64,000 bases of DNA from Lasiodiplodia sp. COLG20 (taxonomy: Eukaryota; Ascomycota; Dothideomycetes; Botryosphaeriales; Botryosphaeriaceae): NCBI GenBank assembly GCA_009801085.1, contig VNWV01000010.1, positions 496,001-560,000 on the forward strand, read 5' to 3'. The translations under genes were made by a program, and so were the position numbers. Shown here piece by piece: positions 12,645 to 23,298 of this stretch; within the stretch, counting starts at the first letter, position 1, and every line of letters starts with the position of its first letter. Below the pieces are notes generated by a model. The model saw only the letters and a program-made list of their open reading frames with translations. It was not told the DNA's origin and searched no databases.

Positions 12645-15216
12645 ATGGCTCGCATGTCTCAATTGTCAAAGCGCTCGGTCGCGGGACTCTACTGCTACCT
12701 GTAGGTTTGAAAGAGGAATCCGACACCAAATGCGGCGCTAATTCGCTTCAGACCGAAGAGCGGCGCGCTACAGAGACGTCACATCGCCCATGTTACCCGT
12801 AGGCCCTCCTTTCAGCGCACATTCAGCGCGCTCGCACTCGGCTCAGCAATCGCAGGCCTCGCAGCATACGGTTACTCGAATCGCACGCACCCTGGTTGGA
12901 TTCCCATCCGGTATTTGCACAATGATAGCTCCACCGACGTCTCCGAATGGCCCAAAGGCCCCGCGGAGATCGCACCGCGCCGCCAGACCCGGGACACTGG
13001 GGAAAAGGGCCAGTATGGCAAAGATGAGGGCAAGCCAGGGCAGCAGGCTCCGCCGTCCCAGTCTCGCATAGCTACGGAAAAGGGCGAGAAAGAAGCAACT
13101 CCCGAGTCCACCTGGGATGGAATTATGATGTCCATATCCACCATTCCGGAAACCCTCTCATCCTTTGGCGGGTCGCTTTCGGATTACCTGGTTCCGGATT
13201 GGGTCAAAATATTGCCACAGTTTATGTCCAAGCTTCAAACGGAACTTTCCATGGCACCTGGATCCTTAGCAGATGAGATCTGGCAGGAAGCGAACGATCC
13301 CGAGATCAATCCTGAGATTCTGTGGGATGCGCGCGTCCGTATCTCCAATGAGCTGTGCGATGAGGAAAAGTCGTTCTTGCGGAAGCGCAAATTGCACGTA
13401 CGCCGCGCTCTCGCCAAGTACCTAGGTTTGGATGAGAAAGACATCCACCCAGACGACGTGCCGACCATTGCCATGTGCGGTTCCGGAGGCGGGTTGCGAG
13501 CGTTGGTTGCCGGCTCATCCTCGTACCTTTCCGCTCAAGAAGCGGGGTTGTTTGACTGCATTACGTATACTGCTGGGGTCAGCGGCAGCTGTTGGCTTCA
13601 GACGCTGTACTATTCTTCTATCGCAGGGCAGAGCCATGAACGGCTGATCAATCATTTGAAGCATCGGCTTGGCGTGCACATTGCCTACCCTCCTCCGGCA
13701 CTGACAATGATCAACAGTGCTCCCACAAACAAATTTCTTCTCAGCGGTGTCGTTGAGAAGTTCCGTGGTGTTCCGGGAGCAGATTTTGGTATAGTGGATA
13801 TCTACGGTCTTCTCCTTGCTGCACGTCTCATGGTGCCAAAAGGAGAGCTGGACCTTGATGACCGTGACTTGAAACTGTCAAACCAGCGCCGGTTCGTTGA
13901 TAACGGTGTTAACCCACTGCCCATCTATACTGCTGTCAGACACGAAATACCGCATGAGGGGGGCGAAACTCAAGAAAATGTTAATGAAGCCAACAAAAAG
14001 AACGATGCTTGGTTCCAATGGTTCGAGTATGTGAACGCTATTGTCCCTGGACCCACATCGTGCTAACTACGATAGGTTTACACCGTACGAGATGTGGTCC
14101 GAAGAGCTCGCCGCCGGCATTCCCACCTGGGCTATTGGCCGTGAATTTAAAGATGGTAAAGGCCTATGGAGAGAAAACGGCCTAGCCCTCCCGGAGCTTC
14201 GCATCCCGCTTTTCCTGGGTATCTGGGGCAGCGCTTTCTGTGCAACACTATCGCATTACTACAAGGAAATCCGGCCTGCGATGCAGGGACTGGCCGGTTT
14301 CATGGGGATCGACCAGATGATCATGGAGCGCGATCACGACCTCGTCAAGATGCATCCCATTGATCCTGCCGTCATTCCTAACTATGCCCTCGGATTACGC
14401 GACTATCTGCCTCAATCATGCCCGGAGAGCATGTTCACGGCGTCGAACTTGCAGTTGATGGACTCTGGCATGAGCAACAACCTGCCCATCTACCCGCTTC
14501 TCCGCCCCGGTCGCGATGTGGACATTATCATAGCCTTCGATGCTTCGGCTGATGTCAGGACTGACAACTGGCTCAAAGTTGCGGAAGGCTATACTAAGCA
14601 GCGCGGGATTGTCGGTTGGCCTGTCGGTGCTGGCTGGCCGCCTGCAGACGAGTCCAGAGACCAGATTGGCGCAGAGCTGAAGGCAGCGCAGGCTGGGACA
14701 GAGGGACAGGCCGCCGAGAAGCTTGCTGAAGCGCAGGAGAAGCAGCTTTTAGAAGATAAGGGAAAGGAGCACGGTGATCTCGGCTACTGTAACGTTTGGA
14801 TTGGCACGACGGGGCAAAGAGTATCTGAGGAAGAACCGTCACCATCACCAGCCAAGCAAGTGCAGGAGGACTGGGAACTGATGAGACCAGACTCTGGCAT
14901 TGCAGTCATCTACTTCCCCTTCCTGGCAAACCCGAAAGTTGAGGGAGTGGATCCGCGCAAGTCAGACTTCATGTCGACCTGGAACTTTGTGTATACACCA
15001 GACAACATTGAAAAAGTGGTGGCATTGGCACGGGCGAACTTTGAGGAGGGCAAGGAGCAGACCAGGCGCACGGTCAGGGCTGTGTACGAGCGGAAGAAAG
15101 CCGCAAGGCTTGAGCGGGAAGCTGAGGCTAGGGAGCGGCGGCAGCGGTGGAAGCTCCGGAGTGGGCGGGCTGGGAAAAAACTTGGAGAAGGCGACCACGG
15201 AGACCATTTCAGCTGA
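12645..15216 (+). CDS. Cytosolic-phospholipase-A2-like lysophospholipase (PLA2/PLB catalytic family)
   Basis: Exons 12645-12700, 12752-14026 and 14076-15216; 823 residues. Introns are 51 and 49 nt with GTAGGT and GTATGT donors; the second junction rebuilds WFEFTPYEMWSEEL. The oxyanion-type GSGGG is at residues 262-266. The nucleophile Ser296 sits in GVSGSCW, and the catalytic Asp573 in LMDSGMSNNLP, as in group IV PLA2 and fungal PlaA. The enzyme should hydrolyse acyl chains of glycerophospholipids. There is no C2 domain. The N-terminus is Arg/Ser-rich (RRPSFQRTFSALALGS) followed by a hydrophobic stretch, which looks like a mitochondrial presequence plus membrane segment (inference). The C-terminus is a highly charged helix. 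The start was chosen because only this exon keeps frame into the second. It lies directly upstream of the PLD gene. Confidence 0.9.
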
Positions 15217-15601
15217 GCGCGAGTCGCGACGTGGGAGGCGTCAGCATGTGCGACACATAGAAATAGCGTGATACCCCGGGACAGAGCAGTCGCAGTTGAA
15301 AATAGAGGCACGCCAATGCAGCATGACATCATACGACTTTGTTAGATCGCCAGCCCCGCGATGGAGGGGCAGGCGATAAGACGCGCCCAGCAGGGCCGGT
15401 CGCGGATCAAGCAGGAACGCTGTGCCCAAGGCAGGGCACCCGAGCAGGGATCGCGGCAGCTTTTGCAACGCGAAGACGGCTTCCGGCACGAGCGCAGCCA
15501 TGAGCCTCTTCTGCCTTAAATCCTGCGGCCCCCTCCGCTCTCCGTCGCAAATTGACTCCGCATCCCCACCCGCTCGTGTCTTTCGCTCACTTGACTGCAC
15601 C
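15217..15601. promoter_or_regulatory. PLA2-PLD intergenic region
   Basis: This 385-bp stretch holds the PLA2 3' UTR and the PLD promoter. The PLD frame stays open upstream, with another ATG at 15503, so part of it may be translated in a longer isoform. Confidence 0.4.
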
Positions 15602-18342
15602 ATGACCTCCCCTGCACTGGATGTAGGCAAGTCGCCGGCCGAGAAAGATGCTGCGAAGCACGACGAGGAGTCGCACAATCCCACCGGCATCAAGGGGCAC
15701 CTCAAACACCCGTTCCCCGGCTTACGCGAGAAGCTCAAGAACACGCACCTGTACGACCTGAAAGTCGAGGCCACGCACCTCAAGCACAAACTCGGCAAGG
15801 TCGGCAACCTAATCAACCCCAATCACCGCCATGACGAGGAGCACGAGCAACGCACCGACGAGAAGCGCAAGAAGATCGCCGAGAGCCATCGCTTCGAGAG
15901 TTTTGCGCCCGAGCACGACGGCAATCTGATCAAGTGGTATGTCGACGGCCGCGACTATTTCTGGGCTGTTTCCGTGGCTCTGGAGCGCGCAAAGGAGACT
16001 ATCTATATTGAGGACTGGTGGCTGTCACCCGAGCTGTTCCTTCGCCGCCCGCCCTATTACAATCAGGAATGGCGCCTCGACCAGGTGCTGAAGCGCCGTG
16101 CCGAGGCTGGCGTCAAGATCTATGTCATTGTGTACAAGGAAGTCAACCAGGCTCTCACCTGCAACAGCGCGCACACCAAGCACGCCTTGCGGAACCTGTG
16201 CCCTGAAGGCTCGCCCGGCCATGGCAACATCCATGTCATGCGCCACCCCGACCACAACATGTTCGAGAATCTCGGCGACATGACGTTTTACTGGGCTCAT
16301 CATGAGAAATTCATCGTCATCGATTACAATCTCGCTTTCATTGGCGGTCTTGATCTTTGCTTTGGTCGTTGGGACAACAAGCAGCATCAGATGGCAGACG
16401 TGCACCCCGGCGGTGTCCAGCACGAAATCTTCCCCGGTCAGGACTTCAACAACAACCGCATCATGGATTTCCAGTCTGTTGAGGATTGGAAGTCGAACGA
16501 GCTCTCCAAGGCCGACTATGGCCGCATGCCTTGGCACGACGTAGCCATGGGCGTCATCGGGCCTTGCGTCTATGACATTGCCGAGCACTTTATCCTGCGG
16601 TGGAACTTCATCAAGCGTGATAAGTACAAGCGCGACAAGCGCTTTGACTGGCTTACCCTTGAGGGCAGAGATGGCGACGACGAGGATTTGGTTGCTGTGC
16701 AGCGCCCCAAGTTCCCTGTCGGAGAGTATATCCACCATCCGCTCAGTCCGCTCAAGACGAAGCCGCTGGACGGTACGCAAGGCACTGTGCACGCGCAGGT
16801 CGTCAGGAGTAGTGGCGATTGGAGCAGTGGAATTCTGGTGGAACACAGCATCCAGAACGCGTACTGTGAGGTCATCAGAAACGCCGAGCATTTCGTGTAT
16901 ATTGAAAATCAATTCTTCAGTAAGCATCGCTGATTCTCCCTGCATAGCTCGTGCTGACCATCGCAGTTACCGCCACTGGAGATCAACAATCCCCAATCCA
17001 CAATCAGATTGGCAAGGCTATAGTCGATGCATGCGTCAGGGCCGGCAAAGAAGGCAGAAAGTTCAGAGTCATCATCCTCATCCCCGCCATCCCTGGCTTC
17101 GCTGGAGATCTCCGCAGCGACGCGGCCACAGGAACCCGGGCAATTATGGACTACCAGTTCAAATCGATCAACCGTGGAGAGAATTCCATCATGGGTCAGA
17201 TCAAGAAAGCAGGCTATGACCCCACTCAGTACATATTTGTCTTCAACCTCCGCTCGTTCGATCGCCTCAACACTACTCCTGCGATGAAAAGGCAAGAAGA
17301 GCAATCTGGAGTGAAATATCAGGATGTTCAGCGTGCTCAGGCAGACGAAATTATGTCTAGCGGCGTTCACGGAACCAAGGGCGACTCCAGCAGTGAGGGC
17401 GGTTTCGACTCGGACAGCGATGATGAGGCGAAGAAAGAGGTTGCGGACCGTAGACGCCGCTTTGAGGCGGAAAGAGAGAACGTTGGCTTGATGAAGGATG
17501 GTAAAGAGAACGTTCTCAGCGCCGACACGCTTGCGCATGCCGCCATGAAGGATGGAAAGAAGGTTTCCGAGGAACCATGGGACCCTGAGGATCCGGATTC
17601 GGAGAAGAACAACTTCGTTCAGGAGGAGCTGTACATCCACGGAAAGCTCTTGATCGTTGATGATAGGATTGTCATTTGCGGTAGTTCCAACATCAACGAC
17701 CGCTCTCAGCTTGGCTACCACGACTCGGAACTTAGTATCGTCATGGAGGATACGGACAAGATTGACTCCATGATGGATGGCAAGCCCTACCAGGCTGGAC
17801 GCCACGCGGCAACGCTTCGCCGCATGCTCTGGCGCGAGCATCTGGGTCTTCTTGAGGCCCAGGAGTTTGACGCCTCTAATGACCCTAACGCGCAGCCTCC
17901 GGGAGACTGCCCCAATGACATCAAGGATGATGACCCGAGCTACGAATTCGTGGCCGATCCCCTCAGTGACTCGGTCTGGGATATGTGGACTGGAAGGGCA
18001 TCCCACAACACGGAAATCTTCCGCGACCTCTTCCATGCCGACCCCGATGATAATAGTGAGTACTATCTTCTACAGTTCCGTTGGGTCAGTAGCTGACAGC
18101 AAGCAGTCAAAACTTTCGACGACTATGCCAGATTCCTGCCACCGATGGATCCAGCCAAGCCTGACATGGCGCACAAGCAGGGTCATATCTTTGATCTTCA
18201 TCGTAGGACTGGCGATATCAAGAAGACTCTTGATGAGATCAAGGGTCACCTGGTCTGGATGCCTCTGGACTTCCTGAAGGACGCCGAGATGGCCGAGAAG
18301 GGTCTGCAAGTCAATGCATACACCGAAAGTATCTACACCTAA
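15602..18342 (+). CDS. Phospholipase D (PLD1 type)
   Basis: Exons 15602-16919, 16967-18055 and 18107-18342; 880 residues, close to Aspergillus PldA length. Introns are 47 and 51 nt with GTAAGC and GTGAGT donors. Two HKD motifs are present: HEKFIVID (His234, Lys236, Asp241) and HGKLLIVDD (His664, Lys666, Asp671), each followed by the expected GG or GSSN element. Between them is an acidic Ser/Asp-rich linker (about residues 565-590). No PX or PH domain is visible N-terminally. The enzyme cleaves phosphatidylcholine to phosphatidic acid, a signal for vesicle traffic and PIP kinase. The start was set at 15602 (CACCATGA context); an in-frame ATG at 15503 would add 33 residues. It is transcribed in tandem behind the PLA2-like gene. 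Confidence 0.92.
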
Positions 18343-19171
18343 GGGATCAACCCTTCATTGTAAAGCTTGGATACCCGGGTATCTAGCAAGAAGGATACGA
18401 TGCCTGGGAATGGGCTGGCTTGGCGCCGGACTGCGGTTCCCTCTCCTTGCGACTGGTTTCGCAAGCACACCTGATACCTATTTTTCCTTCATTCTCGATC
18501 CTATTACGACCTTGTTCTTCTAACGATAATGCTTTTGATGATAATCAATACAGAAGCTGCTTGCTCAGTCTTCCGGACGCTGTTTGGAGGCCAAGCATGC
18601 TGGCATAATTTTTGCTTGACATAATGGCTTTTGTTCCACTATTTCTAGTCCCGAGAGGGCATGCTTGGTATTCCCAGTTGATCATGCTGAAGTCCCCCCA
18701 CTGGATTTAGAGTTTTGTTCTGGCACGAGGACTGCGCTAATTGAAGTCTGAAAGCACTCGTGATATTGATTGACGCCCTCTGCTTTTAGAATCGAAATTG
18801 CGAATTAGTCAATAGTGGATTAGTCAATTCGACAAAACTCTCGTTCTTCACAGTAGCTGCATTCGGGTAAATACAAAAAGACAGGTCCTTGGCAGTGGAG
18901 ATGCCATATAAAGCTAGCCCGTCCTTGGAAAGTCCATCCGACATCGCAACCCACATGCAACCGCACTCCACTTCACTCGACATCCCGTCAACGACGGCCC
19001 GGGAACTGATGCTATAAATACTAGGACTAACGCCTTGCTACTTTCAAAAATGTAAACTACCATTTCAGTATATCTTCTTTTTGCTCTCCGGCAAAACACC
19101 ACAAAGCTTACAAAGTACAGCAAGAAGTACCCCGCGATTCAACACCACTTTACTTTATCGGCCCGCCCCAC
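18343..19171. other. PLD-amidohydrolase intergenic region
   Basis: This AT-richer stretch has no recognised gene. It contains the PLD 3' UTR and, near the right end, a TATA box for the amidohydrolase gene. Confidence 0.5.
19013..19020 (+). promoter_or_regulatory. TATA box, amidohydrolase gene
   Basis: TATAAATA lies 152 nt upstream of the ATG at 19172 and is followed by a pyrimidine-rich stretch suited to transcription start. This is a pattern match only. Confidence 0.5.
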
Positions 19172-20903
19172 ATGACGACCACCACCGTCTTCCAAAACGG
19201 CCGTTTCTTCACGGCCTCGGGCGGCCCCAAACAACCCGAGAAGCCAACCTTTGCGGAATGCATGATCACGCAGGACGGCAAGATCAGCTTCGTCGGGCCG
19301 GCCTCAAGCGCTGCGGAGGCGTCGGCGGTGGCCGCGGGGGCCGAGACGCGCGACGTCGGCGGGCGGGTGGTGGTGCCGGGCTTCGTCGACGGGCACATGC
19401 ACCTGATGCTGATGGGCCAGGCGCTGACGGCCGTGGCGCTCGACGACTGCAAGAGCCTGGACGACATCCGCGCCGCCATCCGCGCGTGGGCGGCCGCCAA
19501 CCCGGCGGCGCCGCACATCTTCTGTCGCGGCTGGATGCACTCGATGACGGGCGCGGAGCCGCCCACGGCCGCCTGGCTCGACGACCTCGACCCCCGCCCT
19601 ATCTTCATCAACGCCAAGGACCTGCACTCGACGTGGTGTAACAGCGCCGCGCTCGCCGACATGGGCATCGACGAGAAGACGCCCGAGGTCCCCGGCGGCA
19701 CGATTTCTAGGAATTCAGCGGGCAAGCCAACGGGCCTGCTGAGCGAGGCTGCCAACATCAACCTGGTCTGGCCGCACGTGGCGCGGGTGGCCACGGTTGA
19801 GGATCGTGTTGAGCGTCTGGAGGCGGCGTTCGCGGCGTACAGCGCGGCGGGCTACACGGGCGTGGTGGAGATGGCCATGGACGAGACGGCGTGGGAGGCG
19901 CTGCAGGAGCTGCTCCGTCGACGCACCGCCAGCGGCCTGCCGCCGCCGCCCGTCCGCGTCGCCGCGCACTGGCTGATCAGCCCGAAGGACACGGAGGCTG
20001 AGAACGTCGTCCAGGTCGACAGGGCCGCCGAGCTGCACGCGCAGTTCAACATCGACACTTCGCCTTCCTTCCGCATCGCCGGCATCAAAGTCATCTGTGT
20101 ACGGACCAACCCGAAGCCCCATCACTTCTTCTCCATCATAGCTAACCCACATTTGCTTCCAGGACGGCGTCATCGACGCCTGCACCGCCGCCCTGACCGA
20201 GCCCTACTCCAACAACAACGTCGACTGCCCCACCATCTGGTCCCCCACACAGCTCCTCCCCGTCGTCCAGCGCGCAGCCTCACACGGCCTGCAAGTCGCA
20301 CTCCATGCCATCGGCGACGCGGCCATCACGACGGCCATCGATGCCTTGGAGAAAGCCTCCCCTTCCCTCCGCCGCCCCCGCATTGAGCACCTCGAGCTCG
20401 CCTCCGCCCGCGACGCCGCCCGCCTCGGCGCCCTCGGCATCACCGCGTCCATCCAACCCGGCCACGCCGACCCGGCCATCCTGCGCGCCTGGCCCGCGCT
20501 GCTCGGCACGCACCGCTGCGGCCGCGCCTTCGCCTACGCCGACTTTTTGCACCACGGCGCCACGCTCGCCCTCGGCTCCGACGCCCCCACCGCCCCGCAC
20601 GAGCCGTGGGGCGGGTGGTACACGGCGACGACGCGGCGGAGCGCGCGGGAAAGGGGGTATGAAGTGACGGTCAATGAGGAGTGGAAGTTGGGACTCGCGA
20701 CGGTGGTGGCGGCGCAGACGGCGGGCGCGGCGTGGAGTTGCTTTGCGGAGGGGGTGTGTGGGAGGTTGGAGGTGGGGTTGAGTGCGGATTTTGTGGTGTT
20801 GGAGGGGTTGGAGGGGTGGGAGGTGGAGAAGGTGGCGGATGTGAGGGTGGGGGAGACGTGGTTTGAGGGGAGGAAGGTTTTTGATGCGAAGGCGAAGGCG
20901 TAG
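19172..20903 (+). CDS. Amidohydrolase family 3 (YtcJ-like) metal-dependent hydrolase
   Basis: Exons 19172-20098 and 20163-20903 with a 64-nt intron (GTACGG donor, TTCCAG acceptor) joining GIKVIC to DGVIDACTAAL; 555 residues. The N-terminal beta segment VVVPGFVDGHMHLMLMG carries the metal-binding HxH pair. HAIGDAAI (second metal-ligand region) and SDAPTAPHEPW (catalytic Asp) follow in the right order for Amidohydro_3 enzymes. This family includes amidases acting on N-acyl compounds; the substrate here cannot be told. There is no signal peptide, so it is probably cytosolic. The coding strand changes from C-rich to strongly G-rich over the last 300 nt or so. The neighbouring HET gene is unrelated. 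Confidence 0.85.
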
Positions 20904-21237
20904 TGGGAGGGGTGGGATGACGTTTTGCTGTGTGGTTTTGAGGGGTGTACAGAGATACCGTATGTTCGCGTTGATAGGTTCGATTTCTTGCAGTCAAGCA
21001 TGCGGCTTTCTTCTGATAGGTTTTGATGATAGCTAATCATGGTGCAACACATTTGCAAGGCTGAGGCTAAGCCGCAGGATAGGCAACCAATGCTATTATC
21101 CCTCTTACGCTGATGCCTAAATAATCCGTACCGCGAGTTCATTTAAGCATGAGGTTGCCATCCGCCATGTGTCTTCCTCCCCTCCCAGCCTAACCTTCTA
21201 CTTATTTGACCGCACATCGATCAACGACACGTGGAAT
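20904..21237. other. Intergenic, amidohydrolase 3' flank and HET gene leader
   Basis: No gene was recognised. The base composition drops from G-rich to AT-richer across this interval, marking the start of the compositionally different HET locus. Confidence 0.45.
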
Positions 21238-23157
21238 ATGTCGGCCGAAATAATCACTGGTTTGAGCCTTTATCTGCTCAAATCCCATCTCTGCCTCCGA
21301 TGTCGAACACTGAATTGGTACGATAAGCGGACCAATATACTCCCACTCGAGCTTTCTGACATGGACCCAAATTGCCATTTGTGTACTTCCTTCAAAGATC
21401 TTCTTTTCGAGGGACCCTTGTGCATCAGCGACGACCTTATCTTGGTGGCTCGTAAGAAGCTCCTTTCCAGAATATTCCAACCATTCTCGAGTTATTGGTC
21501 ACCCAAGTTGGCCGTACTTGACGTCCGGGACCCAAAAAAGTACTTTGACTGGCCAATCAAACGGATTGTGGAATCCTCGGAACCTTTCTACACCCTCACT
21601 CGTACTATATCTCCCAGGCTCGTCAACAGTACAAGGGTCAACTTCAGCTTGATAAAGCACTGGATGAACCATTGCATGACCGAGCACCATTGCGGACCTG
21701 GAATCACTCCCACTGATTCAATTCCCAACCAGCACGTTATCGATTGCCACACGAAAAAAGTCATCCTAGCTCCCCATGAATGAGACTACGCTGCACTCTC
21801 CTACGTCTGGGGCGGAAATCAGACGGCATTTGACTCTGGCGATACTCTCAACGCTGTACCAAAGACAATCGAAGATGCGATCCAAGTTACGCAATCAATG
21901 GGAATCCGCTATCTCTGGGTCGATCGTTACTGCATACAGCAGAACAACGCCCGACATAAGAAGGAGCAGATTCATTCAATGGACAGGATATATTCGAATG
22001 CCAGATTCGCCATCGTAGCGGCTGCTGGCGATGGTCCAGATTATGGGCTCCCTGGAGTCAGCGACCGACACCGTCGCAAACAGCCTTGGGTGCGTTTGCT
22101 ATCTCGCCTAATGGTGTCAACACTATCCACTCCTACGAACCGGATCCGCTCGAGCAAATGGTGGACACGAGGGTGGACTTATCAGGAATGCATGCACTCG
22201 AGAAGACTGCTCTTTTTTACCAACGAGCAGATTTACTTCCAGTGCAGCGAAACTGCTTTCTGCGAGTATTTCCGTGTTCCCTTCAGCGTCGGTATGAAGC
22301 GGGATCCCCTCTTCGGTTTTACTGAAGATTTACATATCGAGTGGTGCATATACCATTATTTGGATCGCACACTCACCTTTCCCTCGGACATACTGAATGC
22401 AATTATTAGTGTCCTTCGACGTTTCCAGGAAGGACATAAACATGACTTCAGACATCTATGGGGTTTACCAATACGAAGAGATTCCTCTGTCAAAACTTGG
22501 AGTGGGCCGTTCAGTGCAGCTTTGCTGTGGACCTTCGAAGGACCAGCAACGCGGAGGGAAGGGTTTCCGAGCTGGTCATGGACTGGCTGGTTTGGAAACG
22601 ATCTCAGATTTTGTAAGCATCGCACACTCCTGGAAGCGGTGTTTCGCTCGGATTTTTCAGCGCAAAAAAGTACTCTACGGCCCCCCGAGTTGATGCTGAA
22701 CGCATCAGACCGTCGCTTGATATCGTTAGAGGACTTTTTCATCACTAGCCATGACGGTGAAACCCCCTCCTCCGTACTACAAGTCAAGGCCCATGTGGTC
22801 AGATTACGGCTCGAATTAGGAGAATTCGACTCAAAAGTTGGAAGTAATGAAGGAAGAAGCCTGTATGCACTGGATTCTGAAGGAAAGCCAACACTACTAG
22901 CAAAAGTACTGGAAGGAGGGGGCTTTTCTAAAGGATCATTGGGCTGCAGTCTTGACAAGGCTGTTCAAGATTCGGAGGCAGACTATCTTGGGATAATTAT
23001 GGGTACTTGTTATGAGGAAGAACGGCGAGAGAATTTAGTATACCTTTTGATTGTTGAAGAAAAGGGGAGATTGTTTGAAAGAATTGGCGTATGTTCCGCC
23101 CAGTATTATACGGTGTTCAGTCTAGAAACGCAAGTACGAACTATTAGACTAGGGTAG
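21238..23157 (+). pseudogene. HET-domain (heterokaryon incompatibility) gene with one in-frame stop
   Basis: A single frame runs from ATG 21238 to TAG 23155-23157 (640 codons, no intron needed) and is interrupted only by TGA at 21781-21783. Before the stop, the N-terminal part has the paired-cysteine segments CLRC and CHLC common in HET proteins. Immediately after it begins the HET core: YAALSYVWGG, then IRYLWVDRYCIQQ, MDRIYSNARFAIVAAAG, and WWTRGWTYQE further on. HET proteins trigger cell death after fusion of incompatible hyphae. As written, the product would stop after 181 residues, before the HET motif. CGA to TGA is a C-to-T change of the kind made by RIP. A stop-codon readthrough or a sequencing error remain possible. 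The locus has visibly lower G+C than its neighbours. Confidence 0.75.
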
Positions 23158-23298
23158 AGGTTCAGCGAGGTTGAATAACATGTAACTCAATATATTTCTT
23201 TTTTTCGATAAAACTCCTTATAGATTCCATTTCTCATTGCATATCTATTCTACGTATGTACAAAAACAAATTCCTATATCCTTGAAAGGGATTCACTC

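Noticed and set aside
16025..18036. Long minus-strand frames opposite PLD
   Set aside because: Both are antisense to exons carrying the two HKD motifs; no family resemblance of their own.
21750..21800. Intron that would remove the TGA of the HET gene
   Set aside because: No GT-AG pair of normal length spans the stop while keeping the frame and the motif.
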